A stretch of DNA of 64,000 bases, from the NCBI RefSeq assembly GCF_000218685.1, contig NW_006763291.1, positions 891,789 through 955,788 of the forward strand. The letters run 5' to 3'. The translations under genes and the position numbers were made by a program. The stretch's first letter is position 1; each line of letters starts with the position of its first letter. Positions 45,795 to 61,081 of this stretch are shown in pieces. Below the pieces are notes generated by a model that did no database searches, was not told the DNA's origin, and was given only the letters and a program-made list of their open reading frames with translations. The DNA comes from Serpula lacrymans var. lacrymans S7.9 (taxonomy: Eukaryota; Basidiomycota; Agaricomycetes; Boletales; Serpulaceae).

Positions 45795-48700
45795 ATGAAT
45801 AGAGAAACCAAACTTAAGCGGCATTTTGATGCCGTTATCTATGGAAGGTTGAAGATTGAACCGAGAAACTCATTATTGTTTCTTGAAGCAATCTACAACC
45901 ATCCAGAACCCGTGGCTTGTATAAACAATATTGTTGCAGCAAAGGACGGATTATCATCGGTACAGAGTGCTATGCACTTTGATATCTCAATAGCTTTCCT
46001 CAATGGCCCTGCGTCTCTCCTTTTTGCCTACCTCTTGACGCCACAGCTCAAGAGCATCGCAGGCGGTACCCTGATCAACGAAGTGGTGCTCAAAATCGTA
46101 GACCCTCCCTTATTTTTCTATGCGCTTCTTGACGCTTTCAGGGCTGGAAAGCTAGAGGAAAAGGGACAGCAGAGCTTTGCTGCTCTCTTACTTCACCTCA
46201 TTTGCCTCCCCGATTCGCGATCAACTTCTTATCGTGAGTTGGCCCAGAATCCTGCCGTCTTGGGAAAACTGGTGGCTCATCCTAACCGAGACACGAGAGC
46301 TCTCGGGGAGCGTATCAAGCATATACTCTCTGTCTATAGCACTGGTACCACTCTCGAAGTTGGTGGCCCAGGAGGACGGCACGATAATGATTTCTCGGAC
46401 TTTCGCCAAATCGCAATAGTCCCTACCGCGGACGAAATCACATGCACAGACCCTCCCTTTCTTCGCTCTTGCGCAGAGCTGGAAAGCCCAGAGGCTGCAA
46501 GTACCCGCACTGCAGATTATCTTGATAATCAGTTCCGCTTATTGCGGGAGGATATGTTATGCGAGATGCGCGAGGAGCTACAGATTGCAAGAGGAAAAAA
46601 GAAAGGTCACTATCGCGGTCTTGTCATCAACGGATTGGATGTCATCGGCATCTCTTGTGGGACTCAAGCCAAGAGAACTAAGTGGGCCATGACTCTGAAA
46701 TGTCGCGATGATTTGCCACAGCTGAAGAAAACGAAAGACAAGGATCGTAAAACCTTCCTCACCAAAGATAACGCTGGGAAACGGATTCTTAGGCACCAGT
46801 CTTTAGCATGTATTCTTGTTGACGGAGAGGTCACAGCTTTTGCAACTGTCACTCGGGACGAGGAGTTGCTGGCAAAGAAGCCTCCTATCGTTGTTCTTCA
46901 GATCGAAGGAGATGCCAGCACGATGAGGGCCCTCCTGAGACTCAAAACTGGCAAAGATGTCAAGCTGGTTCAAATAGACACCGCTATATTTGCATTCGAG
47001 CCGGTATTAAAAGCAATTCAAGGAAAACTGGAACTTCCCCTTTCCTCGGAGCTGCTTTTTTGGGAAAAAGGCATTGAAATCGACACTCCTCCATGTATGC
47101 CAACAGCAATCATACACGCAGTGGGGAACAACCCGCAGCAAGATCTTCGAGGACTATTAACGATATCGAAATCAATCGTGTTGGACAGATCTCAGGCTGC
47201 CTCACTTATGTCTGGACTGACGCAGAGGGTTTCATTGATCCAGGGTCCACCAGGTTCGTCGTCTTATGTTTGTCTAGTGAAGCTTTTCTGGACTTTGCAC
47301 CTCACTTTAGGTACCGGAAAGTCATTCATCGGTGCGCTTTTAGCAAAGATCTTGCATGATTTCACGGAGCAGACAATTCTGGTCGTGTGTTATACCAATC
47401 ATGCATTGGACCAGTTCCTAGAGGATCTTCTCGACATTGGTATACCTGAAAGCAGTATGGTCCGACTGGGTGGGAAGTCCACAACAAAGACAGAGAACTT
47501 ATCGCTGTACAACCAAAAGAAGACGACTGTCAGACGCGATAAAGCGGAATGGAGTATTATAGACAAGCTGAAGACTGATTCAGAGCGACTTTGCAGTGAA
47601 TTAGAGACGTCCTTCAAGCGATATATGTCATCAACTATACAAGACGATGACATTTTGCGTCATCTAGAATTCGAGGATCCAGCCTACTTCGATGCATTTT
47701 CTGTCCCAGAAACTAATGACGGAATGACCCGTGTTGGGAAGAAAGGCAAGGAAGTAGGCCCGAATTATCTTATCAACCAGTGGCGAAATGGTTGGGATGC
47801 TGGCATATTCAAACAATCCTCTCATGTGCAAGAAGCGCTCGAGATTTGGAATATGAGCCAACCTCTGCGACAGCAGAAGCTGGAAGAATGGAAGTTGGTC
47901 ATTTTGCAAGATCTACTCAGCGAAATATGTCGTATTGCCAAAGAATACGATAATTGCGTCAAGGTCCTTGGCCAAAGGTTCAATGAAGGAGTACAGATGA
48001 CCTTGAAGCGTAAACGAATTATCGGCTGTACTACTACAGCGGCTGCGAAGTATAGAGAAGATATCAGTGCAGCTTCTCCAGACGTACTTCTCGTCGAAGA
48101 AGCAGGAGAAATCTTAGAGAGTCATATCATAACAGCTTTGGGTCCTAAAACCAAACAGTTGATCTTGATAGGAGACCATAAGTATGTTGTCATTAGAGGG
48201 TCATCGGCGATTATTGATTTGAATGTTTTCTTAGGCAACTTCGCCCGAAAGTAAACAACTATCTTCTGACGGTTGAAAAAGGCGAAGGCTACGATCTCAA
48301 CAGATCCCTTTTCGAGCGCCTGGTGCTTAAACAGTTTCCTCACCAGACACTTACCCAGCAACATCGCATGAGACCAGAAATATCCTCATTGATTCGTGCG
48401 TTAACGTACCCAGACCTTGTCGATGCAGCTGGGACAAAAAACCGTCCAGCCCTGCGTGGTGTCCAGAGTAATATTGTTTTTGTGTCTCATGACTATCCCG
48501 AAGACGACAATCCACAGCTTGCAGATCGTCGAGATATGAATGCCTCTTCTTCGAAGCAAAACTCGTACGAGATTGAAATGGTTTTGAAAATCGTGCGGTA
48601 TCTTGCACAGCAAGGCTATGGAACAGAGAAACTTGTCATATTGACTCCGTACCTCGCGCAGCTGCATAAGCTGCAGGCAGCGCTTCGAGAGGACAACGAT

Positions 48701-51700
48701 CCAATTCTCAACGATCTTGACTCATATGATCTAGTACGTGCAGGGCTAATGACGCAGGCAGCAGCGAAGGTGGCAAAAAAACCACTTCGCCTTGCTACAG
48801 TTGGTATGTCTTTCATGTTGCGTTAACGGGTATTACATTCTCACAGGTATTGCACAGATAACTATCAAGGTGAAGAAAGTAATATTGTGATTGTTTCGCT
48901 TACCAGGAGCAACCCGGAGAATAACATCGGTTTCATGTTCGCTCCTGAACGTCTGAATGTTCTTTTGTCTCGTGCACGAGATGCACTCATTTTAATTGGA
49001 AATTCGCATACATTCATGAATTCTCGCACTGGCGGAAAGCTTTGGAAGGATTTCTTCGACTTGCTAAAACGGGGAGGTCACCTATACAACGGCTTTCCTG
49101 TTCAATGTGATCGACACCCAACACGAATCGCCACGTTAAGCCAAGCCTTTGAGTTTGACGAGAAATGTCCTGACGGGGGGTGTAATGAACCTTGGTAAGT
49201 TGCTCACTCCTTTGTGCCGGCCGCTGAAGTTTACCCTTTTGTCAGTGGCGCCAAGCTAAACTGCAATTTGCATTTGTGTCCATCGAAATGCCACCAGCTA
49301 TATGACCACTCGAAGATGCCGTGCGAGTTTATAATGTATGGAAAGTGCACAGGACCCAAGAGTCACGATTTGTCCTGGCAGTGTTATCAAAATCAGCCTC
49401 TCGTGTGTAGCAAATGCGAACGGGATGCGAAACTCGCTGAAATCAAACGAAAAAGAGATTTTGCACTGCAGGAAAAAAGAGAAGCGGAGCAAGCAGCACA
49501 TGCCCGCAAGCTGGCAGAAATCGATCAGAAAATTGACGATGTTACACAGACTTTGCGTGACGAACAGCTCGCAATAGACAGGGATAACGCTATTCGACAG
49601 AAATATATGGACTTTGAAGCAGCTGCTGCGAGGATTGGACAAGCTTCAGCTCCACCTGTATTACAACCGCCGTCTGCTGTAAATGTAAATCTATTTCGCC
49701 CAACTAAGGCGAAGAAATCATCTCTCCCATCTGCAGTGCCGTCTTCATCTAGTCATGTTTTTCCTCCTGAAACCTCCGCGTCTGACCCAGAGCGTCCAGA
49801 AGAATCCGAATCATCTATTGAATGGGAGCGTCAGAAGGAAATGGAAGGGGTACGAAACGACGCAATTGATTCAATTATGGAGATGACTGGGCTCGAAGAT
49901 GTCAAACGTCAAGTCCTGCGAATTAAAGCCAAAATTGATGTCGTCAAAAGGCAAGGAACATCGTTGAACAAAGAGCGCTTCAATCTTGTTCTCCTTGGAA
50001 ATCCTGGCACTGGTGAGTGATAAAATCTAGACGTGTAACTGTTTGCTACATAGTCAATACTAGGCAAAACGACTGTTGCAAGGCTATATGCCAAATTCCT
50101 GACCTCGATAGGTGTTCTTCCAGGTAGTGAATTCATCGAGACTACTGGATCCCGCTTGGCAAATGACGGCGTCGCTGGAGCTCAAAAGCATGTAGATGAT
50201 GTTATCAACGCTGGAGGAGGAGCCATATTCATCGATGAAGCTTATCTTTTGACCAGCGAACACAACTTCCAAGGGAGACAAGTATTAGATTTCTTGCTGG
50301 CCGAAATGGAGAACAGAGTTGGATCTATCGTATTCATTCTAGCAGGATACAACAAGCAAATGGAGAAGTTTTTCGAACACAACCCTGGCTTGCCGAGCCG
50401 TGTGCCCTACCAGTTGCAATTCGCCGATTACACCGATCTCGAATTGTTAAGTATGTTAGAAGATCTCATCAAGAAGAAGTATGGCGGGAAGATGAAAGTG
50501 GAAGGTGGGATTCGAGGCTTATATGCTCGCATTGTCGTGCGGCGTCTAGGTAGGGGTCGCAACCGAGATGGTTTTGGGAATGCACGTGCTCTGCAGAATA
50601 TATTCTCCAAAATCTGCGAGCGTCAGGCGGAACGGATCAACAACGAGCGTAAAGATGGATTGGCACCAGATGACTTTCTGCTAGTCAAAGAGGATCTAAT
50701 TGGCCCAAATCCGTCAAGCGTAATGACTAGGAGCAAAGCCTGGGACACACTTCGTTCCTTGATCGGCCTTCAGTCTGTCAAAGATTCAGTGCAGAATCTC
50801 TTTGACTTAATTCATGTCAATTATCTACGCGAGCTGCGGGAAAAAGAGCCAATCCAGATGTCTCTGAACCGCGTGTTTCTCGGCTCGCCTGGAACTGGCA
50901 AGACGACAGTAGCTAAGCTCTATGGGCAGATCCTGGCGGACATGAAACTTTTGAGCAATGGCGAAGGTTAGTCCGTTGGATTTGACAATACTTCAGTCGT
51001 TGACATCATTATTAGTGGTGGTAAAAAATCCGGCAGACTTCGTTGGAGCTGCTCTGGGACAGTCCGAGAGCAACACCAAAGCCATTCTAGCCAATACAGT
51101 TGGGAAGGTTCTGGTAATTGATGAGGTAACGTGGACGGTTGTGTAGTTCCAATATATTGAAGCTCAAAGTACAATATTAGGCGTACATGCTGTACGATCG
51201 AGGAAGTGGCACTAGCCAACAAAGTGACCCTTACAAAACAGCCGTCATTGATACCATTGTTGCGGAAGTACAGAGCGTACCAGGAGAAGACCGCTGTGTT
51301 CTGTTGTTGGGTTACAAAGACCAGATTGTTGAAATGTTCCAGGCAAGTACTGAAGTACAATATCTAAGTTTGAAGCCTTATTGATTCGCTACTTTAACAT
51401 CAAGAATGTTAACCCGGGCTTATCACGCCGTTTTGCGATTGAGAACGCCTTTCACTTTGAAAATTTCACGGACTCGGAACTTCGAGAAGTCCTACGACTA
51501 AAAGTCAAGCAACAACAACTCGGAGCCACAGAAAAAGCGGAAGATGTGGCTATCGAAATGCTGAGTCGCGCTCGTAATCGCCCGAATTTTGGAAATGCTG
51601 GGGAAGTAGAGAATATCCTGGGCCAGGCCAAGGGACGATACCAGACGCGTCAGGCCACTCTTCCTGTCAGTAAACGGTCTTTCGACGTTGTCCTAGAACC

Positions 51701-53254
51701 TCAGGATTTTGATCCTGACTTTGACCGCAATGAGAATGCGTCCACGAACCTGGTGAAATTATTCGAGGATATAGTAGGCAGCGAAGATATCATCAAGAAG
51801 TTGGGTGAATACCAGCAAATTGCCCGTACGATGAAGGCCAAAGGCATCGATCCGCGTCAGCATATTCCTACTAATTTCGTTTTCAAAGGGCCCCCAGGTA
51901 AAGATTTATCTCCACCGTTCAGCTCGCGATCAGAATATTGATAAACACTCTTCAAGGAACGGGGAAAACGACCACTGCGAGGAAAATGGGCCAAGTCTAT
52001 TATGACATGGGATTCCTTTCCAATGCGGATGTCGTAGAATGTTCAGCATCTGATTTGGTCGGTCAGTATGTTGGCCAGACAGGTCCAAAGACAAAGAAGG
52101 TGTTTGAAAAGGCCCTAGGGAAAGTTCTTTTCGTGGACGAAGCTTATAGGCTGGGTGAAGGTCATTTTGCTAAAGAAGCAATGGACGAGCTAGTGGGCCT
52201 ACTAACCCATGAGACATTCAAGAATAAACTTATAGTCATCCTGGCAGGATACGACCAAGAAATGAATAATCTCATGGCCGTCAATACCGGACTCTCTAGT
52301 CGATTCACCGAGGAAATCAATTTCCCAAACATGAGCATTGTGCACTGTATAGGGCTCCTCGTTAAAGAGTTGACGAAGATGGGGGTATTTTTGGATGGCA
52401 TTGATAATCCACAGTCTGAAACGTATCAAGAAATAGAAGGGATATTCGGGGCTCTATCTGGTCTTCCATCATGGGGTAATGCACGAGATGTCAAGAATAT
52501 GGCTGAGAAGATGATCCGTCAAGCTTTCATGAAAGGCGGTCTGCTAACAGCAGAAGATGCGGTGGCCATATTGACCTCTACACTAGACGAGAAGCGTGAA
52601 AGACTCACGAACGTGCCCATAAAATCTGGGTTCTCGCATTTCGGAACCCCTCAGCAGGCGGCCCCTGTACCACCTCCTTCTATGACTCCTCCCGCTCGAA
52701 TGGCGCAGGTCACGAAGCAGGCCAGGCCTCTTAGCAAGCAAAATTTACCCAAGCTCGCCAACGCACCTCCTAAACTTCAATCATCTGGATCATCCGGTGT
52801 TCAGCGTGATCCTGGTGTGTCGGACGCTATATGGCGTCAACTTGAAATCGATAAGCTGAAGGCTAAGGCTGTGGCGGAAAATTTGGCGAGGGAAAAAGAA
52901 AAGCTAGAGCGAGACATACAAGAGGCTAAGGAGCGCGTAGAAACTGAGAGGAAGTTTGCCGAGGCGCTGGCATCTGCTCGTGCCAAGGATGATGCAGAAA
53001 GATCAGAACTAAAACGACAAAGGGAGCAGGCCAGGCTACGAGAAGCGACAGAGAGGGTGGAGCGCGCAAGGCTAGCTGCCGCCCTCGAAGCAAAGCGACA
53101 GGAAGAGCGAAAAGAACAACAAGCTCAAGCAGCGCTGCGCCGTATGGGGGTATGTGTAGCAGGCTTTCAGTGGATAAAAGGCTCAGGAGGATACCGCTGT
53201 GCAGGAGGCTCGCATTTCATTAGTGATGAAGCATTAGAGAGCGCAATGGGTTAG
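45795..53254 (+). CDS. SF1 (UPF1/ZNFX1-like) helicase fused to three CbxX/CfqX AAA domains
   Basis: Ten exons (45795-47253, 47311-48181, 48235-48803, 48858-49194, 49246-50012, 50064-50966, 51016-51125, 51181-51342, 51405-51897, 51957-53254) sum to 6969 nt, giving one 2322-residue frame. Residues to about 480 resemble the NFX1-helicase N-terminal region. SF1 motifs: LIQGPPGTGKSFIGA, LLVEEAGEI, LILIGDHKQLRP, VDNYQGEESNIVIVSLTRSN and LNVLLSRARDALILIGN. A Cys/His segment follows (CDRHPTR, CPDGGCNEPC, CNLHLCPSKCHQL). A charged coiled coil leads into three AAA domains: GNPGTGKTTVA with AIFIDEAYLL, GSPGTGKTTVA with VLVIDEAYML, and GPPGTGKTTTA with VLFVDEAYRL, each with a GLxSR arginine-finger region. 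The C-terminal 200 residues are a long charged coiled coil ending in a GFQWIKGSGGYRCAGGSHF module. One intron (51343-51404) is GC-AG. Function unknown. Confidence 0.93.
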
Positions 53255-53441
53255 GTTAGACACATGTATTGACAATATCTTTTTAGTCGATCGTAACCAT
53301 GACTTTGCACTGAACACGGACATTAATCAGGTCTAGAACTTGACAAGTGAAAACAAAAATACTTCATATGTTCATGGGTTCCAGTCCTTTCCTTTGTCAA
53401 GACAGTCCTTGACTACTTAGTACAAACTGACTTTATATTAG

Positions 53442-55132
53442 TTATTCAGTTACAGCATTTTCATCCATCGTAACGTCGTTATCCTGCTGCTCCTCAGTTT
53501 GTTCAACGCCAATACTCCCAGCTGGCCTCCAGACATTACCGATCGTTGCTTTCCATAAGCGTATGCGTCCATCATTCCCTGCAGAAGACAGTACGGTCCT
53601 GAAGGGAAATTAACACAGCAGACCGTATCAACATATATTTTGCTAGTAAACAAAGACGAGACACACCCTGTTATATTCCACTCGACCCTCCCAACAGCGG
53701 ATCTTAAGGTAAGTGGTCAATAGCGGGTATGAAAGGTCGGGTCACGAATGGACACACCTATGATGATCGAAATCAGCCACCACGATCCCCGTCCATCTGT
53801 GGTCACTGCCCTCTCCTTCACCATCCGCATCGGCATCGCCTTCGTCAGCTGGTTTTACTCTCCATATCCTCACATGACCATCGCGGCCACCAGTAGCGAC
53901 AAGATGATATGAGCGTCCGCAAGATGGTGCCCACGCGACGGAAGTTATGGCATGTGGTGCTGGTGTATCCGTGTCAGACGTAGGAGCCAAAGCTGTGGCA
54001 GTAGCCTCAGAAGACGATGGGTAGGGTGTAGGTGACGGGTCAAGCGCCAAAAGTGTGGTGGGGCGGCGTGAAGGAGACATATGAATAATCTAAATGAAAG
54101 ACGATTAATAAAGCGTTGGATAAAAATAACTTGGTCTGAATGTACTTTAACAACTCCCGAGATACCTGATCCTGCCGCAATAACCTCCCCCCAATATCTG
54201 TCTTTACACCAAGATATGCACCAACCACCATCAGCTTCTCGATTTCCCATACCGGGTCTGGTTTGACCTGATGGTGCTTGAGATTGTTGTAGCGCCTGGG
54301 CAACAAGGGAAGCAGAGGCACCGTCGAGAGTGGCATTGGTTTGCGTGGGTGTTGCAAACGCGACTGAGTGAGACGAAGGAGAGGAAGTGGAAGGGAGCGC
54401 CAAAACATCAACCTCTTCTGAAAGTTGCCACGTCGTAAGCGAGGATTGCTCGAGACATTCATATATTCGAAGGTGATTGTCAGAAGATATTGTTGCCTAA
54501 GTGGATTTTCGCAGAGGAAAGGACATTCATCAGTAGGAACATTGTTAGCATTTGAAGGGCCGACTCACTAGCTTTAATCCAAAATGTCGAGGAGAGAATT
54601 CCACAGCCCTCACAGTTCCTCTAGCATCAACCAATGTGGATCGCTCTACCCAACGAGAAGTTGATGGGACTGATGCAGCTTGCAGGGGAGCAGTAGATCC
54701 CGCGCCATTCAGGTTCAAGTTTACTTGTGCCTCAGGCTGCGATCCAAAAGATGTCTGCTCCCATATCTTGACCGTTCGATCAAACGAAGACGACGCGATG
54801 ATTGTGCCAAATTCTGGATGGGCCCAACAAATTTTTGAGATTGCAGCGTCATGTGCCTGCAAGACATGTAAAAGATGAAAGAGGAGAAGGATAAAAAGGA
54901 GGACGTACTTTCCAATCATCTTCTACCTTCCAGTTTCCATTGCTTTCATCAAGTTGCCATACCTTTATTCTATATCATACGGTGTTAGTTGGTCCAGGTT
55001 TCATTCATAGGAGAGAAAAGGTGTGAACCTTTGGTCAATGCTGCCGGTTGCAAGTCGAAGTCCGTAGAAGTCGTAGGGTGCGTCAGTTAGCAGGTCGTTG
55101 TGTGCATTTTGTATAAGTCCCGTTTGAATCAT
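53442..55132 (-). CDS. SEH1: SEH1-like WD40 nucleoporin
   Basis: Beta-propeller subunit of the nuclear pore Y-complex, also part of SEA/GATOR2 at the vacuole in other fungi. The start at 55132 gives MIQTGLIQNAHNDLLTDAPY, DFYGLRLATGSIDQRIKVW, then AHDAAISKICWAHPEFGTII and ASSSFDRTVKIWEQTSFG, typical of SEH1 blades 1 and 2. Later exons carry VDARGTVRAVEFSPRHFGLK, ATISSDNHLRIYECLEQSS, EADGGWCISWCKDRYW, AITSVAWAPSCGRSYHLVA, ATGGRDGHVRIWRV and SSAGNDGRIRLWKATIGNVW. An insertion rich in Ser, Thr and Ala between blades is common in basidiomycete versions. The C-terminus is acidic and ends MDENAVTE with a stop at 53442-53444. Confidence 0.9.
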
Positions 55133-55670
55133 TTTTCAGCCACGGTTCAAAACCAGATTCGAACTGTAAGTGTTCAGCGCAAAGGCTTCGGAATATAACA
55201 AGAGCAAACAACGCGAAAACCACTTACTGTCACAGACTTCAAGTTAACGTAATAGTAAGTTTGAAGAATACTCCGCACCTTCGAAACTGTGCATTCAATC
55301 TGGTTAGCAGAACCAACGAAATGCCTTTTAGCCACTCTTCAACGTCATCCAAGTTTTCGCCATGTACTGACCGTTATGGAACGTTGTGTGACCAGAAGCA
55401 TTGACACCAGCACACTCACATTGTACGTTCAACCTTATAATAGTCCGAACCTCATGTGTATCAATAGATTTCCAGACCTTGCAGATCTCTAGAATATTTT
55501 AGGCGATGAATCTATATTCAAGTTTCGATAGCTCAGGAGTTGTCCGACGTTATTCCGAGTCCATCTGCATGTGACTGCACACCCCGCATCCATAGATTAT
55601 TTAAGAATGCGCAATGCATACAAGCAGTCCCAAACACTCTTTTAACATCTCACCACTGTGAAAGCCTGAC
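55133..55670. promoter_or_regulatory. Divergent intergenic region with a TATA-like box for the GH1 gene
   Basis: About 540 bases between the SEH1-like gene and the beta-glucosidase. An ATTATTTAAG stretch near 55596 lies about 70 bases before the GH1 start and could act as its TATA element. No other signal is claimed. Confidence 0.4.
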
Positions 55671-58043
<2,373 letters not shown>

Positions 58044-58276
58044 GAATATTGTATGTATCAAGATATCAAGTTGGATCGCGTGTACGATTATTTGTGTCGT
58101 TTGAAATGAATTTACTACCTATTTTTGAGTTTCCCCAGCACTTGTGACAAATGCGTCCAAAGTAAGCACGTGATTGTGACCTCTGCCGCTATGTGACTTC
58201 GACGATTGCATCATCGACCCTAAGCGGATTTGGTACAGGAGCTGAAGTCCACGGCTTTGTCTCCCGACTAATCATC

Positions 58277-59344
58277 ATGGTCTCCCTCGTAATAGGCGCT
58301 TCGCGTGGGCTTGGGCTCGAACTTGCTAAATATCTCCATTCCAAAGGTCAGAAGGTCTTTGCAACTGTTCGCTCGTCATCCTCTCAGCAGGAACCATCAT
58401 GTTCTGGCATCCATACGATACCAGGGGTTGATGTTGCAGAAGAGGGGGCTGGAGAAAAGATAGTCAGCCACCTCTCGGGCGAGAAGCTGGACCTAGTGAT
58501 TATAAATGCGGGGCTGCTCAAGAAAGAGGTAAGTTGTAAATCATCTTGAATGCATAGTAGACTCGTACTTCAACTCTCATCGTCTTTAGACGCTCGATAA
58601 ACCCTCCTTTTCAGATGAAGTAGACATGTATAAAACTGTAGCAATAGCTCCTGTATTCTTGGTCCATCATCTGTTAGTATCTCTGCTGCATCTAATAGAA
58701 CCAAAGCGCATTGAACATGTATTTTCGATCCAGTGTCACTGCAAACGCCTTGAAGTCTCCTTCTAAGGTAATTCTTATTACTACAGAAGGTGGATCCATT
58801 ACTCTCCGCACGAGAGAAGAAGGCGCCGGAATGTATGGACATCATGGCAGTAAAGCCGCCGCCAATATGGTTGGTAAGTTGCTTGCTCACGACCTGTACC
58901 ATAAAGACATTACTGTGGTCATGATACACGTAAGTGATCCGTTTTCAGTTGAATGGATGTTGTGGTGCTATAGGTAACATTGCCTAGCCTGGTTTCATGA
59001 AAACAGATATGACAAAAAATGTGGGATTTGATCAGTTCTACGAGTCCGGAGGAGGTAGGTTCTTATTCTAAAACGTCAGATGTCAACCAAAGCTTGATTT
59101 ACAAACGTGACGTCCTCAGCTGTTGAACCATCAGAAGCCGCCATATCGACTATTGACTTTATAGAGCAACTTACGCACGAAAATACAGGCACATTTTGGG
59201 CTCCCCGTGGCCCAAGGTATGTCTCAACTTCTAATTCCGTTCCTAGAGCTGCATTCACATTTTAAAACCACTTGCAGGGATATCGGTGAAGCAGAAAGAG
59301 TCTTGGGCAAGAATTTGCCTACTCCTCTACAGTTACCCTGGTAA
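58277..59344 (+). CDS. Short-chain dehydrogenase/reductase
   Basis: NAD(P)-dependent oxidoreductase with a Rossmann fold. The start MVSLVIGASRGLGLELAKYL carries the cofactor motif GASRGLG. DLVIINAGLL is the conserved NAG. DEVDMYKTVAIAPVFLVHH and SKVILITTEGGSITLR are typical of a fungal SDR group, and the protein ends TGTFWAPRGPRDIGEAERVL and LPTPLQLPW. The segment aligned with the catalytic Tyr-x-x-x-Lys reads MYGHHGSKAAAN, so the residue four before the Lys is His rather than Tyr, with a Tyr two positions further upstream. Five or so short introns are needed; the joins near 58550, 58673 and 58930 were checked roughly. The substrate cannot be inferred. Confidence 0.85.
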
Positions 59345-59494
59345 GCCGGTGGCTAATTGGCAGATCCTGGCGAGTGTGGCACGAATTGCAGGCTGTTGAA
59401 AACTTTCGTGTTCTGCCAATAATGTATCTACATTGCAAGTGAATAGATGCGAAATAGTATAGTCCTAGATTTTGGGCATCTTCTAAGTCCGCGC

Positions 59495-61081
59495 TCAGGC
59501 CACAAGGCCGTTCACGTATGGGGCCATTGCAGCGCTCACCAACAACGTATCGTTCCAACCGGTACCATTGTAGGTTGGCACCTCGCTCAAGATGTAATCA
59601 GTGGCGAAGCTACCAGCGGACCAACCAAGGTAACCCAGAATGACTGAGGAAACAATGAGTTAAGAGGGGTAGTCGAACGCGAGTAGATGAGATGACTTCA
59701 CCATCTGAGTTTGCAGCTTGGTACGCAATTTGCTGGGAAACGTAGGCAACGCAAGACGTAACATCTCCACCACCGGTCTCAGTGTTAAGTGCCTGACGGC
59801 CATTCTCACGTAACCAGACAGAGAGGGGCTCCCAAGCATCAGCAATGTTGTTGGTCACACACGGGGCATGAGTACCACTACAGAGAAGCAGGATGTTAAT
59901 GGCAATGGTTTAAATATAGGTGAACGGCGACACTCACGAGTTGTCGTAGTCAAGGTATTTATGAACATCCATGACAAGGTTTGTGATGGTGCCGTCGGGG
60001 TTTCTCACCGCGTTGAGTGCCTCAGCGGATCCGCTGGAGACAAACGTCTCTGCAGAAGTGTAGTTGTTACCAGGAAGGAGAACGATTTGGGAAGTCGCTC
60101 TGCAAAATTAGAACACAGTCAGGGAACAACTTGATACTAAACAATACAATGACAAACCCCGCAGTACGGATAGCGGTTACAGCAGCTTGAACCTTCAGGC
60201 AAAAGAGTGTGAGCAAATCGCCATCATAGAAGCATCGTAGAAATGCATATGTACCGATTGAGCCCAAGTGTAGATATCCTTGTCACCGAAATATTAGTTA
60301 TGAAGAACTACAATAAAAGACAAAAACATACGGGGATATCATGAGGCTCATTCATACTACCGAAGAACTCAAGTTGAGCACGAAAATGACCTAGAAAGGC
60401 ATGTAAAACACGCACACTCCGAAAACGACGTTGGATTCGTCCTTCCAGTATGATGCAATGTTGTACCAGAGGTCCGCAAAGATCTCGTTGCTAGGTCCAC
60501 CTTGGCCAATGATCTATTCACCATCATAAATATCGAGCACGATAACGCGTGCTGTATGGGACACACCTCTCCATCATATCGAGCATAATTGTGAATATCG
60601 ATCTCACAGTGAGCGCCAGTACTGAGACACGCCGCGACAAGCATGTTGTAGTTTGCAAACATGGTCTCGTTAAGAGTACCAGTCATTACATTGTCTGTGA
60701 GATACTGCCAGCCAACAGGGAGACGGAAAATGTTGTAACCATCATCGTTGATGAAGTGTGTCATTTGACCGAGGCCATCCGAACCTGTCAGTAAAGTCAA
60801 TGAAGAGAATATCATGGGGAAGAAATGGAACACACCACCCAGCTGGGTCAAAGGTGGATCAGCTTGAGTGATGTCGCATGTCCCATCAGTACCACAACCG
60901 AAATCTGTCATGTCAAACGAAATCAGAAAACATCATTGCAGATCGGAGCGAGAAATCATTTACCGAAGCCGGCGATGTTAACACCAGCATACGTTAGAGG
61001 CGTGAACGTAGTGCTTTGGCCGCGAACAGATAGCGTAGCAAGCGCGGCGACAACGAAAGCGTACAGAGTCTTGACAGCCAT
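59495..61081 (-). CDS. Secreted GH5 endo-beta-1,4-glucanase (cellulase), copy 1
   Basis: Family 5 glycoside hydrolase cutting internal beta-1,4 links of cellulose. The start at 61081 gives MAVKTLYAFVVAALATLSVR, a clear signal peptide with no cellulose-binding module after it. Then come FTPLTYAGVNIAGFDFGCG, DGYNIFRLPVGWQYLTDN, HCEIDIHNYARYDGE, IGQGGPSNEIFADLWYN, the acid/base Glu in VVFGVMNEPHDIP, LVMDVHKYLDYDNSGTHA, nucleophile Glu in QALNTETGGGD and YLGWSAGSFATDYILSE. The C-terminus is MAPYVNGLVA with a stop at 59495-59497. Motifs fit GH5 subfamily 5 as I remember it. It is next to a second copy in the same orientation. Confidence 0.92.

Noticed and set aside
58193..58276. In-frame N-terminal extension of the SDR
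   Set aside because: No ATG in the extension; the Rossmann motif begins right after the ATG at 58277, as in the family.
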